A stretch of 64,000 bases of DNA from Palsa-506 sp963786975 (GTDB taxonomy: Bacteria; Actinomycetota; Actinomycetes; Streptosporangiales; Streptosporangiaceae), in NCBI GenBank assembly GCA_963786975.1, contig CAWBBE010000004.1, positions 575,895-639,894 of the forward strand. Reading direction: 5' to 3'. Of this stretch, positions 1-8,846 are shown in pieces. A program made the translations under genes and the position numbers. The notes beneath the pieces are model-generated. The model saw only the letters and a list, made by a program, of their open reading frames with translations, did not search any database and was not told the DNA's origin. How positions within the stretch are numbered: position 1 is the first letter of the stretch; the number at the start of each line of letters is the position of its first letter.

Positions 1-2460
1 GAGGCGCAGGCAGAGCGGCTGGATCTGCTCTGGCTGCAGGTCAAGCGGGCCTTGGCCAAGGCCAGGCTGGCCGCCGGGGAGCATGCGCACCTGGTGCCCG
101 ATCTGGAACAGCTGGTGGCCGATCATCCGCTGGATGAGCAGATCCACGCACAGCTCATGCTCGCGCTGTACCGCAACGGCCGACAGGCCGATGCGCTTGG
201 CGTATACCACCGGTTGCGCCTTACGCTCGATGAGGAACTGGGGATCGGCCCCAGCCAGCTGCTGCGCGACCTGGAAACGGGCATCCTCCGACAGGATCCG
301 GCTCTCGATGCGCCGGCGCCGGCAGTAACGGAGTCGCCGGCTTTGCCTGCCGCGCCGATTCCCGCGCAGCTGCCGCCGACGGTGCCCGCCTTCGCCGGGC
401 GCAGCGCCGAGCTGGCCAGCCTCGACGCGATCCTGCATCCCGTGGCCGGGACCGGCTCGACGGGCCCGGCCGCTGTGATCATTTCGGCGGTGTCGGGCAC
501 CGCCGGAGTGGGCAAGACCGCCCTTGCCGTGCATTGGGCGCATCGCGTGGCCGCGCAGTTCCCCGACGGGCAGCTGTATGTCAACCTCCGCGGTTTCGAT
601 CCCGACAGGCACGCGCTTGAGCCGGGAGAGGCGGTGCGCGGGTTCCTTGACGCGTTCGGGATTCCGGTGGCACGGATCCCGGCCGGCCTCCCAGCCCAGG
701 CCGCGCTGTACCGCAGCCTGCTCGCCGGCAAACGGCTGCTCGTGGTGCTTGACAACGCACGAGACGTCGAGCAGGTCCGCCCGCTGCTGCCCGGCTCGTC
801 CGGGTGCCTGGCCATCGTGACCAGCCGCAACCACCTCACCGGCCTGGTCGTCACCGAAGGTGCGTACCCGCTGACGCTGAACGTGCTCACTGCGGCCGAC
901 GCCGCTGACCTTCTCGCCCTCCGCCTGGGAGCCGGCCGGGTCGAAAGCGAGCCGGATACGGTCGAGGACATCGTCGCCGCGTGCGCGCGGCTGCCGCTGG
1001 CATTGACCATCGTCGCGGCTCGCGCCGCCATCCACCCCAGCTTTCCCCTTGCTGCTTTCGCCAGCGAGCTACACGAGGCCACTGGCACCCTTGACCCGCT
1101 CAGCGGGGGCGACCTCGCGAGCGACGTCCGGACGGTGTTCTCGTGCTCCTACCGCGCCCTGAGTGCCGGCCCGGCGCGGCTGTTCCGGCTCCTTGGCCTG
1201 CACCCCGGCCCGGACATCGCTCTCACCGGCGCGGCCAGCCTCGCCGCTATCCCGCCAGACCGTACCCGCGCCCTGCTGTCCGAGCTGACCCGCGTGCACC
1301 TGGTCGCCGAGCACGCCCCCGGCCGGTACGCCTTCCACGACCTGCTCCGCGCCTACGCCACAGAACAGGCGCACAGGCACGACAGCCAAGACGTCCGTGA
1401 CGCCGCAGTGCGCCGGATCCTCGATCACTACCTGCACACCGCCTGCAGGGCTGCGATATTGATGCAGCCGCACCTCGACCCGATCGCCCTCGACCCGCCG
1501 CAGCCATCGGTCACCATTGACCCGCCCGCCACGGCCGAGGGCGCACTGCGCTGGTTCACGGCGGAGCACGGCACGCTGCTGGCCGTCGTCGGAATTGCCG
1601 CCGAAGCCGGCTTCGGCACCCGCACCTGGCAACTCGCGTGGGCCCTGAACACCTTCCTGCTGCGGCGCGGGCTCTGGAACGACCAAACCACGGTATGGAA
1701 CGCCGGCCTGAATGCTGCCCGCCACATCGGCGACACAGCCGGAGAGGCCCACGCCGTGCACGGCCTCGCGACCGGCTACGCCAGGGCGGGCCGCCTCCGC
1801 GAGGCCTCCTCGCTATTCCGGGACGCACTACAGCTATTCGAAACGATCGGCGATCATGTCAGCCAGGCGGCGATTCATAACGGCCTCTCGGTGCTGGCGG
1901 AGCGGCAACAGCGCCCTGCCGATATGCTCAGCCACTCCCTGCAAGCCCTCGACCTGTACCGTGCGGCAGATCACCGGGCAGGGCAGGTGTGGGTCCGCAA
2001 CAACATCGGCTACAGTCACGCCCTCCTTGGCAACCACCAGCAAGCCATCGCCTACTGCCAGCGAGCCCTGGCCGGGATCCAGGAACTAGGCGAACGCTGC
2101 TGGGAGGCCGCCACCTGGCACAGCCTCGGCTACATCCGTCACCAGCTCGGCAATCACCAGCAAGCCGTCAGCTGCTACGAGCGGTCCCTCGACATCTGCC
2201 GGGAACTCGCCGACCGTTACAACGAAGCTGACACGCTCGATCACCTCGGCAACGTCCACTACAGCACGGGCGACACCGACACCGCGCACCGGACATGGAC
2301 GCGGGCGCTGCGCATCCTTGACGAGATCGGCCATCCTGACCACGACCGGGTCCGCGCCAAACTCCGCCCTCGCCGCGACCAGCTGCAGAGCGGCCCGCTT
2401 AGCCAGCCGCTCGATGGCCGCGCCAAACGCCGAGCAGCAGATAATGCGCACGTTGCCTGA
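1..2460 (+). CDS. AfsR/SARP-type transcriptional regulator, 5' partial (BTAD, NB-ARC, TPR)
   Basis: The reading frame is open from base 1, so the gene begins upstream of the window and its N-terminal DNA-binding domain is missing here. The first ~100 codons read as a bacterial transcriptional activation domain (helical, ending ...LGIGPSQLLRDLE). A proline/alanine linker follows, then an NB-ARC type ATPase with a Walker A loop GTAGVGKT at nt 496-519 and a Walker B-like LLVVLDNA near nt 740. From about nt 1740 the protein becomes helical repeats with alternating A/G/Y positions (HSLGYIRHQLGNHQQAVSCY and similar), i.e. TPRs. AfsR/SARP proteins of this build are cytoplasmic activators of secondary metabolism in actinomycetes. 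The target cannot be told from this window. Family call is firm. Confidence 0.92.
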   Translation, partial: EAQAERLDLLWLQVKRALAKARLAAGEHAHLVPDLEQLVADHPLDEQIHAQLMLALYRNGRQADALGVYHRLRLTLDEELGIGPSQLLRDLETGILRQDPALDAPAPAVTESPALPAAPIPAQLPPTVPAFAGRSAELASLDAILHPVAGTGSTGPAAVIISAVSGTAGVGKTALAVHWAHRVAAQFPDGQLYVNLRGFDPDRHALEPGEAVRGFLDAFGIPVARIPAGLPAQAALYRSLLAGKRLLVVLDNARDVEQVRPLLPGSSGCLAIVTSRNHLTGLVVTEGAYPLTLNVLTAADAADLLALRLGAGRVESEPDTVEDIVAACARLPLALTIVAARAAIHPSFPLAAFASELHEATGTLDPLSGGDLASDVRTVFSCSYRALSAGPARLFRLLGLHPGPDIALTGAASLAAIPPDRTRALLSELTRVHLVAEHAPGRYAFHDLLRAYATEQAHRHDSQDVRDAAVRRILDHYLHTACRAAILMQPHLDPIALDPPQPSVTIDPPATAEGALRWFTAEHGTLLAVVGIAAEAGFGTRTWQLAWALNTFLLRRGLWNDQTTVWNAGLNAARHIGDTAGEAHAVHGLATGYARAGRLREASSLFRDALQLFETIGDHVSQAAIHNGLSVLAERQQRPADMLSHSLQALDLYRAADHRAGQVWVRNNIGYSHALLGNHQQAIAYCQRALAGIQELGERCWEAATWHSLGYIRHQLGNHQQAVSCYERSLDICRELADRYNEADTLDHLGNVHYSTGDTDTAHRTWTRALRILDEIGHPDHDRVRAKLRPRRDQLQSGPLSQPLDGRAKRRAADNAHVA

Positions 2461-2520
2461 GCGGGCCAACTTAGTCAGGTTGCACCATGGCGGCGGGCGC
2501 TTTCCGGCTGTCCGCAAGCG

Positions 2521-2552
2521 TCTGGCCGGGCCCTCTCGCGGACCCGGCCAGA
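2521..2552. terminator. Stem-loop between convergent genes
   Basis: Perfect 10-bp inverted repeat (tctggccggg ... cccggccaga) with a 12-nt loop. It sits between the stop codons of the AfsR-like gene and the convergent TIGR03118 gene. No clear T-run follows on either side, so it would act as a GC-rich, L-shaped actinobacterial terminator for both. Confidence 0.6.
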
Positions 2553-2586
2553 CACCAGCCTGGAGGCTTACGGCAGATCGGTAGGG

Positions 2587-3810
2587 TCAGCTATCCAGAA
2601 CGATCTTTCCGAGCAGGCCATGTTCCTCGCCACCTGGGCCAGCGGTGAAGAGCAGCTCATTGGTCTTAGCGGCATTCCCGTTGCCGAACCGCAGGCTCCA
2701 CAGGCCCTCGATGGCCATCGGCTTACCGCTGGGCTGGTGCAACTGGCCCAGGTGCGCGCCGGTGACCGGATTGTAGGCGTTGATGTGGCCGTCGCCGAAA
2801 TTGCCGACCAGCAGGTCCCCGCCGAACCTGCCGAAGCTGGACGGGGCCAGGGCGAGCCCCCACGGCGAGTTGAGCGCGCCACGGGTGACCAGCCGCCGGA
2901 CGAGCGCGCCGTCGTTGGTGAAGACATCCACGAACCCGTTGCCCGGCCCGGCCACGTCGTCTTCCAGGCCATCATCCTGCTTGGCATAAGTCACGTACAG
3001 CTTGCCGTTGAATTCCTGGATGCCGAATGGGCCGTAACCGGCTGGCAACCGGTGGTCAACGAATAGCCCGCCAGGCAGTACTGCCGGCTGGAAGTCACTG
3101 TTATAAACCTCAACGCGGCCGGACCGGAAATTGGTGGCATACAGATACGTCTTGCCGTCGGACGCCTGAGCCTGGGCCAGGCCTTTATAGACTGCGTTGG
3201 CGCCATTTTTGACCGGCGTCTCGGTCACCGTGGCGCCCACCTTGGGGTTCCAGCCGTCGATTCCACCGTTCTCCGAGGCAAAGAGGAAAACAGCCGGAGC
3301 CGACACGTCGCCTGCATCGTTATGCAGCACAAAGTCGCTGGTGTTCGTGTCGGCGTTGTTCACCTGGCCGGTCGGCGCGCCAGAGGTGATCGTCACCACC
3401 AGCTTGGACTTGGTGACCGTCGTCGCGGTGCTGCCCGCGCTGTACAGGGTGGTCCTGTCGGCGTGGTTGTCTGACACCCAGAGGGCTGAGCCCGGCGCCT
3501 GGTCGGTACCTGGCGAGGCAGAAACGCCCCAGGAATTGACCAGATCAGGATCGGTCTGGCCGGCCAGGCCAGGAATGTCGGAGACCATGTTTACCTGGCG
3601 GTATGCCGAGTCGTGCGTCCCCGCCGATGCGCCGCCGGCAGTCATGACCATCGCGGTTCCGGCAGTCGCGATGGCGGCCAGATATCCCAGGCCCCGCCAG
3701 CCGCGCCGTTGCCGCGCCATGGCAATCGTCGAGTGTTTCGCTCGGGTCATTGCTGGAACCCCCTGCCGGACGTCGACGGTCGTGCGCGCGGGATCGGGTT
3801 CTTTCGTCAT
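2587..3810 (-). CDS. Secreted TIGR03118 family protein
   Basis: About 407 residues. The start chosen (nt 3810) has AAGGAG five bases upstream; an adjacent ATG at 3813 and an internal ATG at 3750 are alternatives. The N-terminus has arginines followed by a hydrophobic stretch (LGYLAAIATAGTAMVMTAGG) ending ASA|G, a signal peptide with export via Sec or Tat. The mature part matches the TIGR03118 family: NSWGVSASPG near the start, repeated ALWVSDNHADRTTLY, GFVDVFTNDG and LVGNFGDGHINAYNP blades, giving a propeller-like extracellular protein. The family has no assigned reaction. The gene is monocistronic, convergent with the AfsR-like gene. No metal or catalytic residues can be assigned. Confidence 0.85.
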   Translation of the reverse strand: MTKEPDPARTTVDVRQGVPAMTRAKHSTIAMARQRRGWRGLGYLAAIATAGTAMVMTAGGASAGTHDSAYRQVNMVSDIPGLAGQTDPDLVNSWGVSASPGTDQAPGSALWVSDNHADRTTLYSAGSTATTVTKSKLVVTITSGAPTGQVNNADTNTSDFVLHNDAGDVSAPAVFLFASENGGIDGWNPKVGATVTETPVKNGANAVYKGLAQAQASDGKTYLYATNFRSGRVEVYNSDFQPAVLPGGLFVDHRLPAGYGPFGIQEFNGKLYVTYAKQDDGLEDDVAGPGNGFVDVFTNDGALVRRLVTRGALNSPWGLALAPSSFGRFGGDLLVGNFGDGHINAYNPVTGAHLGQLHQPSGKPMAIEGLWSLRFGNGNAAKTNELLFTAGPGGEEHGLLGKIVLDS

Positions 3811-3967
3811 CATGGCTCCTTCTGGCTGTCTTCCTGGTCGTGAGCGGAGCCTGATCCTGGGCCGGCCGCTGATCAGGAACACCGCGCCGCCACTGTGGCA
3901 TCCGCCGCTGGAAGGGGCCTGACACGACGCTGGAACGGGCCCGCCGTCGTGAGCTGTTCTGGGGCTT

Positions 3968-4311
3968 TCAGCGCTGGCTCCATGCACCCTCGGAGAGGAT
4001 CAGCCAAACGCCTATCTGCCCGAGAGGAAGTGCCGACAGGCGGTCGCGGATCAGATCCGCCCGCCGCTGCTTGTCCTGCACACGGTGCCCGAACAGTTTG
4101 GTGCGGACCTCGATCACGACATCGAGGTCGCCCACGTCCAGCGGAGACTTCTTCCGGAACCGGATCTCTATGTCACCCGGCCCCGGCGGCCCGTCGAGGG
4201 TTCCTCCGGACATTCGACCGCTTCGCCGACAACATCTGGCAGCAGCTCGCCCAGGCGACGCAGAACCTCCTCGCCTACCGTCCCGTCGTAGGTCACATCG
4301 ATCAGCGGCAG
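3968..4311 (-). pseudogene. Tautomerase-like small protein, frameshifted and without a start codon
   Basis: Read on the minus strand from nt 4311, the frame gives LPLIDVTYDGTVGEEVLRRL..., the N-terminus expected of a 4-oxalocrotonate tautomerase-like protein (which begins M-P, the catalytic Pro being residue 2). The ATG expected before Pro is CTG here. Around nt 4195 the similarity changes frame, continuing as GDIEIRFRKKSPLDVGDLDV...VWLILSEGAWSQR to a TGA at 3970-3968. Total length is 3n+2, so the two halves differ by -1 or +2. The frame upstream runs without a stop back to the azoreductase TGA, so the two genes were probably cotranscribed. The family call rests on the N-terminal pattern and the joined length (~115 residues). 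It could be expressed if CTG initiation and a sequencing error both apply. Confidence 0.6.
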
Positions 4312-4389
4312 GCCACCAGGTTGCCCGACCGCGGGGGCGGGCGTCGGCGGTGGGCCCGGCTGGGCGGGGGTGCGGGCGCCGTGGACTGG

Positions 4390-5006
4390 TCAGAATTTCT
4401 TGGCGGCCTCGCGGGCGGCGGCGTGTGCTGCCTGCCTGCCCGCGTCGGCGTCGGCGGTCGCGAGGTCTGGCCGGAAGTGAATCGCGCTGGCGGCGGTGAT
4501 GCCGGCCCACGCCAGCCAGTCGTTGAAGTACGGGGCCTGGAAGTCCGAGCCGAACGTCGCCGGGCGCCCGGTGCCGTAGACGGCGCTGGTGTAGATGACA
4601 ACAGCCCGCTTCCCGGTGAGCAGGCCCGTGTAGCCCTGTTCGGCGTCGAAGGCGAAGACCATGCCGGGCTGGCTGACGACGTCGATGAACTGCTTGAGGA
4701 TGTACGGGATGCCGTGATTCCACATCGGGACGCTGAACAGGTAATAGTCGGCGTCGGCGAGTCGCCGGAACGTGCGCTCGGCAGCCTGCCACGCGGCGGC
4801 CTGGTCACCTGACGGCACCTGGCCGGCGAAGACGGCCATCTTCGCGGCTGCCGCGGCCGGGCCGAACTCGGGTAGCCCGCCGTCCCACAGGTCGAAGGTA
4901 TCGATGGTCACCTCGGGACGCTCGTCGCGCAAGGCGTCGAGGAATGTGCGGGCGATGGCAAGCTGCGCCGCGGGGGGGACGCTGAGATGTGCAGCAGCGA
5001 AGGCAT
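4390..5006 (-). pseudogene. FMN-dependent NADH-azoreductase-like flavoprotein, frameshifted near the 5' end
   Basis: The ATG at 5006 has AGGGAG seven bases upstream and encodes MPSLLHISASP, the classic first strand and phosphate loop of AzoR/flavodoxin-2 proteins. Within a run of seven C (minus strand; G at nt 4973-4979) the frame changes, and the rest of the protein continues in the next frame as AIARTFLDALRDE... VPMWNHGIPYILKQFID ... to the stop at 4390. Length is 3n+2. The body keeps the family hallmarks (PMWNHGIP FMN-loop motif, Y/G-rich loop after the fourth strand). AzoR enzymes reduce quinones and azo compounds with NADH in the cytoplasm. The gene is divergent from a MarR regulator, the usual arrangement for electrophile-induced reductases. 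A homopolymer location makes sequencing error or slippage plausible. Confidence 0.75.
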
Positions 5007-5034
5007 GGACGGCTCCCTGGAATGTGTGTGCGTG

Positions 5035-5050
5035 CGTGCGCACGTATATT
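5035..5050. promoter_or_regulatory. Putative MarR operator/promoter between divergent genes
   Basis: The 88-bp gap between the azoreductase and MarR starts holds a perfect palindrome cgtgcgcacg (5035-5044). It is preceded by a GTGT/GCGT-rich stretch and followed at once by tatatt, a plausible -10 for the MarR gene. MarR proteins bind palindromes at such positions. Assignment is by position only. Confidence 0.4.
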
Positions 5051-5094
5051 ACCAAGAAGGTGCGGGTGCACGCAAGTGGTGTAGCATCTCGTGG

Positions 5095-5568
5095 GTGAGC
5101 GACGAGAGATCCCGGCTGGCGACCAGCGCGTGGGCGGCCCTGCTGCAGGTGCACGCGGCCCTGGTTCCCAGCCTCGACCAGGCCCTGCAGCGAGCGGCCG
5201 GGCTCCCGCTGAGCTGGTACGACGTTCTGCTTGAACTGGCCGCCGCGCCCGGGCGCCGCCTCACCATGAGCGAGCTCGGCGAACGGGTGGTGCTCAGCCG
5301 TACCCGGGTCAGCCGGATCGTCGCCGAGCTGGTGACCACCGGGCTGGTGCGCCAAGAAGGCAACCCAGACGATGGCCGCTCCGCGTTCGCGGTGATGACC
5401 GCCGACGGGCTAGCCCGTTACCGCGCCGCCGCACCTCACTACCTCGCCGGCATCGAGAAACAATTCGCAGGCGGCCTCACCGACGCCGAGCTGACCTCGA
5501 TCGCCAAAGCCTTGCGCAAGGTCCTCCGGCAGCCAACGATGTCGGGCTCGCACGGACCGCCCCGCTAG
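5095..5568 (+). CDS. MarR family transcriptional regulator
   Basis: 157 residues from the GTG at 5095; upstream in-frame codons read through the divergent promoter, so the longer frame is not used. The protein has the MarR layout: N-terminal dimerisation helix (SAWAALLQVHAALVPSLDQALQ), LSWYDVLLELAAAPGRRLTMSELGERVVLSRTRVSRIVAELVTTGLV winged helix-turn-helix, then RQ..PDDGRSAFAVMTADG wing with the conserved D-x-R residues. It faces the azoreductase/tautomerase unit and probably represses it and itself until a phenolic or quinone ligand binds. The propeller gene starts 17 bp after its stop and may be cotranscribed. Confidence 0.9.
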   Translation: MSDERSRLATSAWAALLQVHAALVPSLDQALQRAAGLPLSWYDVLLELAAAPGRRLTMSELGERVVLSRTRVSRIVAELVTTGLVRQEGNPDDGRSAFAVMTADGLARYRAAAPHYLAGIEKQFAGGLTDAELTSIAKALRKVLRQPTMSGSHGPPR

Positions 5569-5585
5569 CGACCGAAGGATGCACT

Positions 5586-7052
5586 ATGCCCAGGCTTGGC
5601 TCTGCTCCGCGGCTATTGACGCTCACGGCGGCTCTGGGATTGGCTGCCGCACTGCTGTTGTCCCAGGGGGCGGCTGCAGGAACCTCGCTGGCGACCGGGC
5701 CTGGTCTTGACTGGCCGCAGTATCTGCATGGTCCGCAGCACAGCTCGGTGAGCCTGGCGACGGCATTCACGCCGTCAAACGCGGCTGCGGCGAGCCAGGT
5801 ATGGCACTGGCAGCCGCCCGCGGTCACGGGCAAGCCGGCACCCCGGCTGGACGCGAGCCCGACCGTGGTGGCCGGGCGCGTGTACATCGGCGCCCAGAGC
5901 GGCGGGTTCTTCGCGTTGAAGGAGGCGACGGGCGCGACGGTGTGGAGTCGTCAGCTCGACACCGAGCCGCAGGTCAGCTGCCCGGCGCGCGGGATTACCT
6001 CGACCGCGGCGGTGCTTCCCGACCGGGTCACCGGCACGAGCACCGTTTACGTGTCTGGCGCTCGCTACTTGTATGCGCTGAAAGCCGCGACAGGCGCCGT
6101 GGTGTGGAAGACCGAGATCGGCCCGGCAAGCGCGCCCGCCGACGCGTACTACAACTGGTCGTCGCCGACGGTGGCTGGCGGCCACATCTATGTCGGCCTG
6201 TCCTCCAGCTGTGACGACCCGCTGATCCGCGGCGGGGTGGTCGAACTCGACCAGCACACCGGCCAGGTGCTGCACACCTGGCACACGGTGCCCGCCGGGT
6301 CGATCGGCGGCAGCATCTGGACGAGCGTCGCAGCCTCGTCCAGCGGCAGCGATCTGTGGGTTTCGACAGGCAACGAGTGCGACGCCACCCTCAATACCTG
6401 CCCGGCCGGCAACCAGATCGGAAACTCCCTTTCCATCGTGCACCTGTCCTCGTCGCTGGGGCTGCGCCAGGCATGGCTCGCGCCGGGAACGGCCGGCAAC
6501 GGCCATGACTGGGACTTCGGCGCCTCCCCGGCCCTGTTCGGGGCCGGAGGAACACCGGCCGACGTGGGCTCCTGTAACAAGAACGGGAAGTTTTACGCGC
6601 TTGCCGCAAACCCGCTCGGCAGCTCACCACTCTGGACCGACATGATCGGCGCGCCCGCCGGCGCGCTCAGCTCATGCCTCGCCGGCGCCGTCTGGGACGG
6701 ATCGGGCGGCGCGCTTTACGTCGGCGGCGACGGCGCCACCATCGGCGGCACCAGCTTCGGCGGGTCGGTTCGCCAGGTCAATCCGGATACTGGCGCTTTC
6801 CGCTGGCAGACCGGCCTGCCGTGCGCGGTGATGGGCACGCCAACGCTGGACAGCGCGGGCGTGCTCGCCGCCGGCACCTACAGCTGCCCGGGCACTCGTA
6901 CTCCAGGCGCCTACCTGATCAATGCCTCAACCGGCGCCATACTCAAGACGCTCCCGGTCGGCTCGAGCCCCGTCTTCGGCCAGCCCGTCTTCGCCCAGGG
7001 CACCCTCTTCGTCGCGACCGAAACACGCGGGCTCTACGACTTCGCACCCTGA
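5586..7052 (+). CDS. Secreted PQQ-type beta-propeller protein
   Basis: 488 residues with a gaagg ribosome site before ATG 5586. Residues ~1-32 form a signal peptide (LLTLTAALGLAAALLLSQGAAAG). Blades carry the tryptophan-docking pattern of quinoprotein propellers: ATGATVWSRQLD, ATGAVVWKTEIG, NPDTGAFRWQTGL, interleaved with SPTVAGGHIYVG and FAQGTLFVATET. No haem-binding CxxCH or PQQ-binding disulfide of the alcohol dehydrogenases is seen, so enzyme activity is doubtful; an extracellular scaffold or binding role is as likely. It lies 17 bp after the MarR stop. Confidence 0.8.
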   Translation: MPRLGSAPRLLTLTAALGLAAALLLSQGAAAGTSLATGPGLDWPQYLHGPQHSSVSLATAFTPSNAAAASQVWHWQPPAVTGKPAPRLDASPTVVAGRVYIGAQSGGFFALKEATGATVWSRQLDTEPQVSCPARGITSTAAVLPDRVTGTSTVYVSGARYLYALKAATGAVVWKTEIGPASAPADAYYNWSSPTVAGGHIYVGLSSSCDDPLIRGGVVELDQHTGQVLHTWHTVPAGSIGGSIWTSVAASSSGSDLWVSTGNECDATLNTCPAGNQIGNSLSIVHLSSSLGLRQAWLAPGTAGNGHDWDFGASPALFGAGGTPADVGSCNKNGKFYALAANPLGSSPLWTDMIGAPAGALSSCLAGAVWDGSGGALYVGGDGATIGGTSFGGSVRQVNPDTGAFRWQTGLPCAVMGTPTLDSAGVLAAGTYSCPGTRTPGAYLINASTGAILKTLPVGSSPVFGQPVFAQGTLFVATETRGLYDFAP

Positions 7053-7390
7053 CCTTGCGACCAGGACAAGGCCGCGGGCGGCCCGCTGAATAACTACTGT
7101 CCGATGAATATCCCACGCGCCTGCGAACGGCCGCCCCCCTTTATGACGCTGCTATTCACCTGATCGAGTGGCGGCGGGTCAGCGGGCCGAGCGGGATGTG
7201 GGCCGCGTGCGGACGCTCGGTAAGCCGTTGATCTTCGCCTGTCGGCTGGGCCGGCGGTGGCGCGGCCCGGCGTGCCGCTGTCGGCACCGGGCCAGGGCCG
7301 ATGTAGCGAGGGCCGGGTGCGCCAGCGTGGGCACCGGCCCGGTGCGGGCTTATTAAAACCGCTACAGCTATATGAGTAGAGTTACTGCTC
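7053..7390. other. Intergenic region upstream of padR
   Basis: No reading frame with coding character on either strand. The last ~40 bp are AT-rich (tattaaaaccgctacagc) directly before the PadR start, the probable promoter. No ribosome-binding site is obvious before ATG 7391, so the padR transcript may be leaderless. Confidence 0.4.
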
Positions 7391-7705
7391 ATGCAGCGTA
7401 ACCGTCCCCCGTCGGCACAGACGATCAAAGTCTTGCGAGCGCTGGCCGCCGATCCGGCCCGGTGGCGCTACGGCTATGACCTGACCACCGAGGTGCACCT
7501 GAAGTCGGGTTCGCTGTATCCGATCCTGGTCCGGCTCGCCGACCGCGGCCTGCTGGAAACCTCCTGGGAACCGGGCCGGGGCAGCCGGCCGCCCCGGCAT
7601 CTGTACCGACTGACCCCGGCTGGCCGGGAGTTTGTAGCGGCGCTGACCGCCGCCCGGGCCGGCCGGACGACCCTGAACCCGCACAATCGTTGGAGTGAGG
7701 CGTAA
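7391..7705 (+). CDS. PadR family transcriptional regulator
   Basis: 104 residues. Winged-helix domain of PF03551: TIKVLRALAADPARWRYGYDLTTEV, then the family signature SGSLYPILVRLADRGLLE and a wing RPPRHLYRLTPAGREF. It is a short form without the long C-terminal dimerisation helix. The stop overlaps the next start (TAATG), so it is translationally coupled to the membrane protein, a common PadR-effector arrangement in actinomycetes. Probably represses its own operon. Confidence 0.9.
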   Translation: MQRNRPPSAQTIKVLRALAADPARWRYGYDLTTEVHLKSGSLYPILVRLADRGLLETSWEPGRGSRPPRHLYRLTPAGREFVAALTAARAGRTTLNPHNRWSEA

Positions 7706-8637
7706 TGCTCGGTGGCCTGTTCTTCATCCCTATGTTGTGCCTGCTGGGCATCGGCATAGCGCTGTACCGCCGTAACCCGCAGAGGTTCCTGGACGGCCCA
7801 GCCGAGGACGCGCCGCTGCGGCTGATGCGCTGGGCGGCCGGCCTGCTGTCCCCGCAACGGGCCGAATGGGGCCAGGCCATGCTCTGCGAACTCGGCCACA
7901 TCGAGGGCCGGATCCGGCGGATGCGCTTCGCGCTGGGCTGCGCCGGTGCCGCACTCGTGCTCCCACCATGGGGACAGGCCGCCGCCGGGGTATGGGCGAT
8001 GATCGTGCTTGCGGCCGGTGCCATCGGTCTGTACGGCGGAATGGCGGCCCGCTACCGGCTCGGCGGCGGCGACTGGGTCGCGGCAGCGATTTTGACCGTC
8101 TTCGTGATCGGTGTCCTGCTCGGCGCCAGCGCCCTGGTTCGCCGGCCCGGTGTCGTGATTCCCGGCCTGCTCGGCGGCCTGTTCATCACCGTGACCTTCC
8201 TGACCCTGTCCGGGTTCACGTTCCTCGACCAGGTCTTGCCGAATACCGTGCCCTGGCACCGGCTGGTGCAGGTGATCGTGGTGCCGTTCATCGTGGGCGC
8301 CGCTGGCACCCTGTGGGGCCGTGACCCGATCGTCGGAAAGCACATCGCCCGGCTCGCCGCCATCACCGGCAGTCTCGGCCTGTTCGTGTACACGTCGATC
8401 GCGGTCGCCGCGATCGGAGGCGGCGGACCGTTCGACCAGGACGGCGGCGGGACCCTCCGGGGCACCATCAGCGACCGGCTCGGCAACAACCTGATCCTCC
8501 TGGCCTTCACCACCCTGGTCTTCGCCACCATCGGATGGGGCGGCGCCGCCGCGGCCGGCCGTCTGCTCCGCCGCACACTCACACCGGCAGTTCCCGGCCC
8601 GATCAGCCCGGACTCCGAAAGCCAGCAGGAGGCGTAA
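7705..8637 (+). CDS. Multi-pass membrane protein of a PadR operon
   Basis: 310 residues. A first hydrophobic segment at the N-terminus (GGLFFIPMLCLLGIGIALY) is followed by a cytoplasmic stretch containing LMRWAAGLLSPQRAEWGQAMLCELGHIEGRIRRMRFA. Six further hydrophobic helices follow (e.g. VWAMIVLAAGAIGLYGG, AAAILTVFVIGVLLGAS, NNLILLAFTTLVFATIGWG). The WGQAMLxEL..I....R..FALG pattern is shared by actinobacterial PadR-linked membrane proteins of unknown function. Start overlaps the padR stop; a 44-codon gene follows four bases after its stop. Confidence 0.75.
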   Translation: MLGGLFFIPMLCLLGIGIALYRRNPQRFLDGPAEDAPLRLMRWAAGLLSPQRAEWGQAMLCELGHIEGRIRRMRFALGCAGAALVLPPWGQAAAGVWAMIVLAAGAIGLYGGMAARYRLGGGDWVAAAILTVFVIGVLLGASALVRRPGVVIPGLLGGLFITVTFLTLSGFTFLDQVLPNTVPWHRLVQVIVVPFIVGAAGTLWGRDPIVGKHIARLAAITGSLGLFVYTSIAVAAIGGGGPFDQDGGGTLRGTISDRLGNNLILLAFTTLVFATIGWGGAAAAGRLLRRTLTPAVPGPISPDSESQQEA

Positions 8638-8641
8638 CCCG

Positions 8642-8776
8642 ATGACCACACCGGACCAGCCGGGCCGAGCGGTTCACGTACGACGCGGGCGGAGAACCGT
8701 GCGCATCGTGCTGCTGTGCCTCGTCGTGGCAGCGATACTGTTCCTCGCCGCCACCGGCTGGCTTAGCGGGCGCTGA
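8642..8776 (+). CDS. Small single-pass membrane protein (44 aa)
   Basis: ATG 8642 lies four bases after the stop of the preceding membrane protein, with AGGAGG inside that gene's last codons nine bases upstream. The peptide has a basic N-terminus (VHVRRGRRTVR) and one strongly hydrophobic helix (IVLLCLVVAAILFLAATGW), ending SGR, i.e. N-in topology. It completes a three-gene operon padR-membrane protein-small protein. I recognise no family. Function may be accessory to the large membrane protein. Confidence 0.6.
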   Translation: MTTPDQPGRAVHVRRGRRTVRIVLLCLVVAAILFLAATGWLSGR

Positions 8777-8846
8777 AATAGCCCCAGGCTTACGTTAGGT
8801 GATCGGCGATAGGCCGCGGTGCTACCGCCGAAGACCGCCGACGCAA

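Noticed and set aside
123..1088. Long open frame antisense to the AfsR-like gene
   Set aside because: Arises from the GC-rich codon bias of the sense gene; composition is Arg/Ser-rich with no domain.
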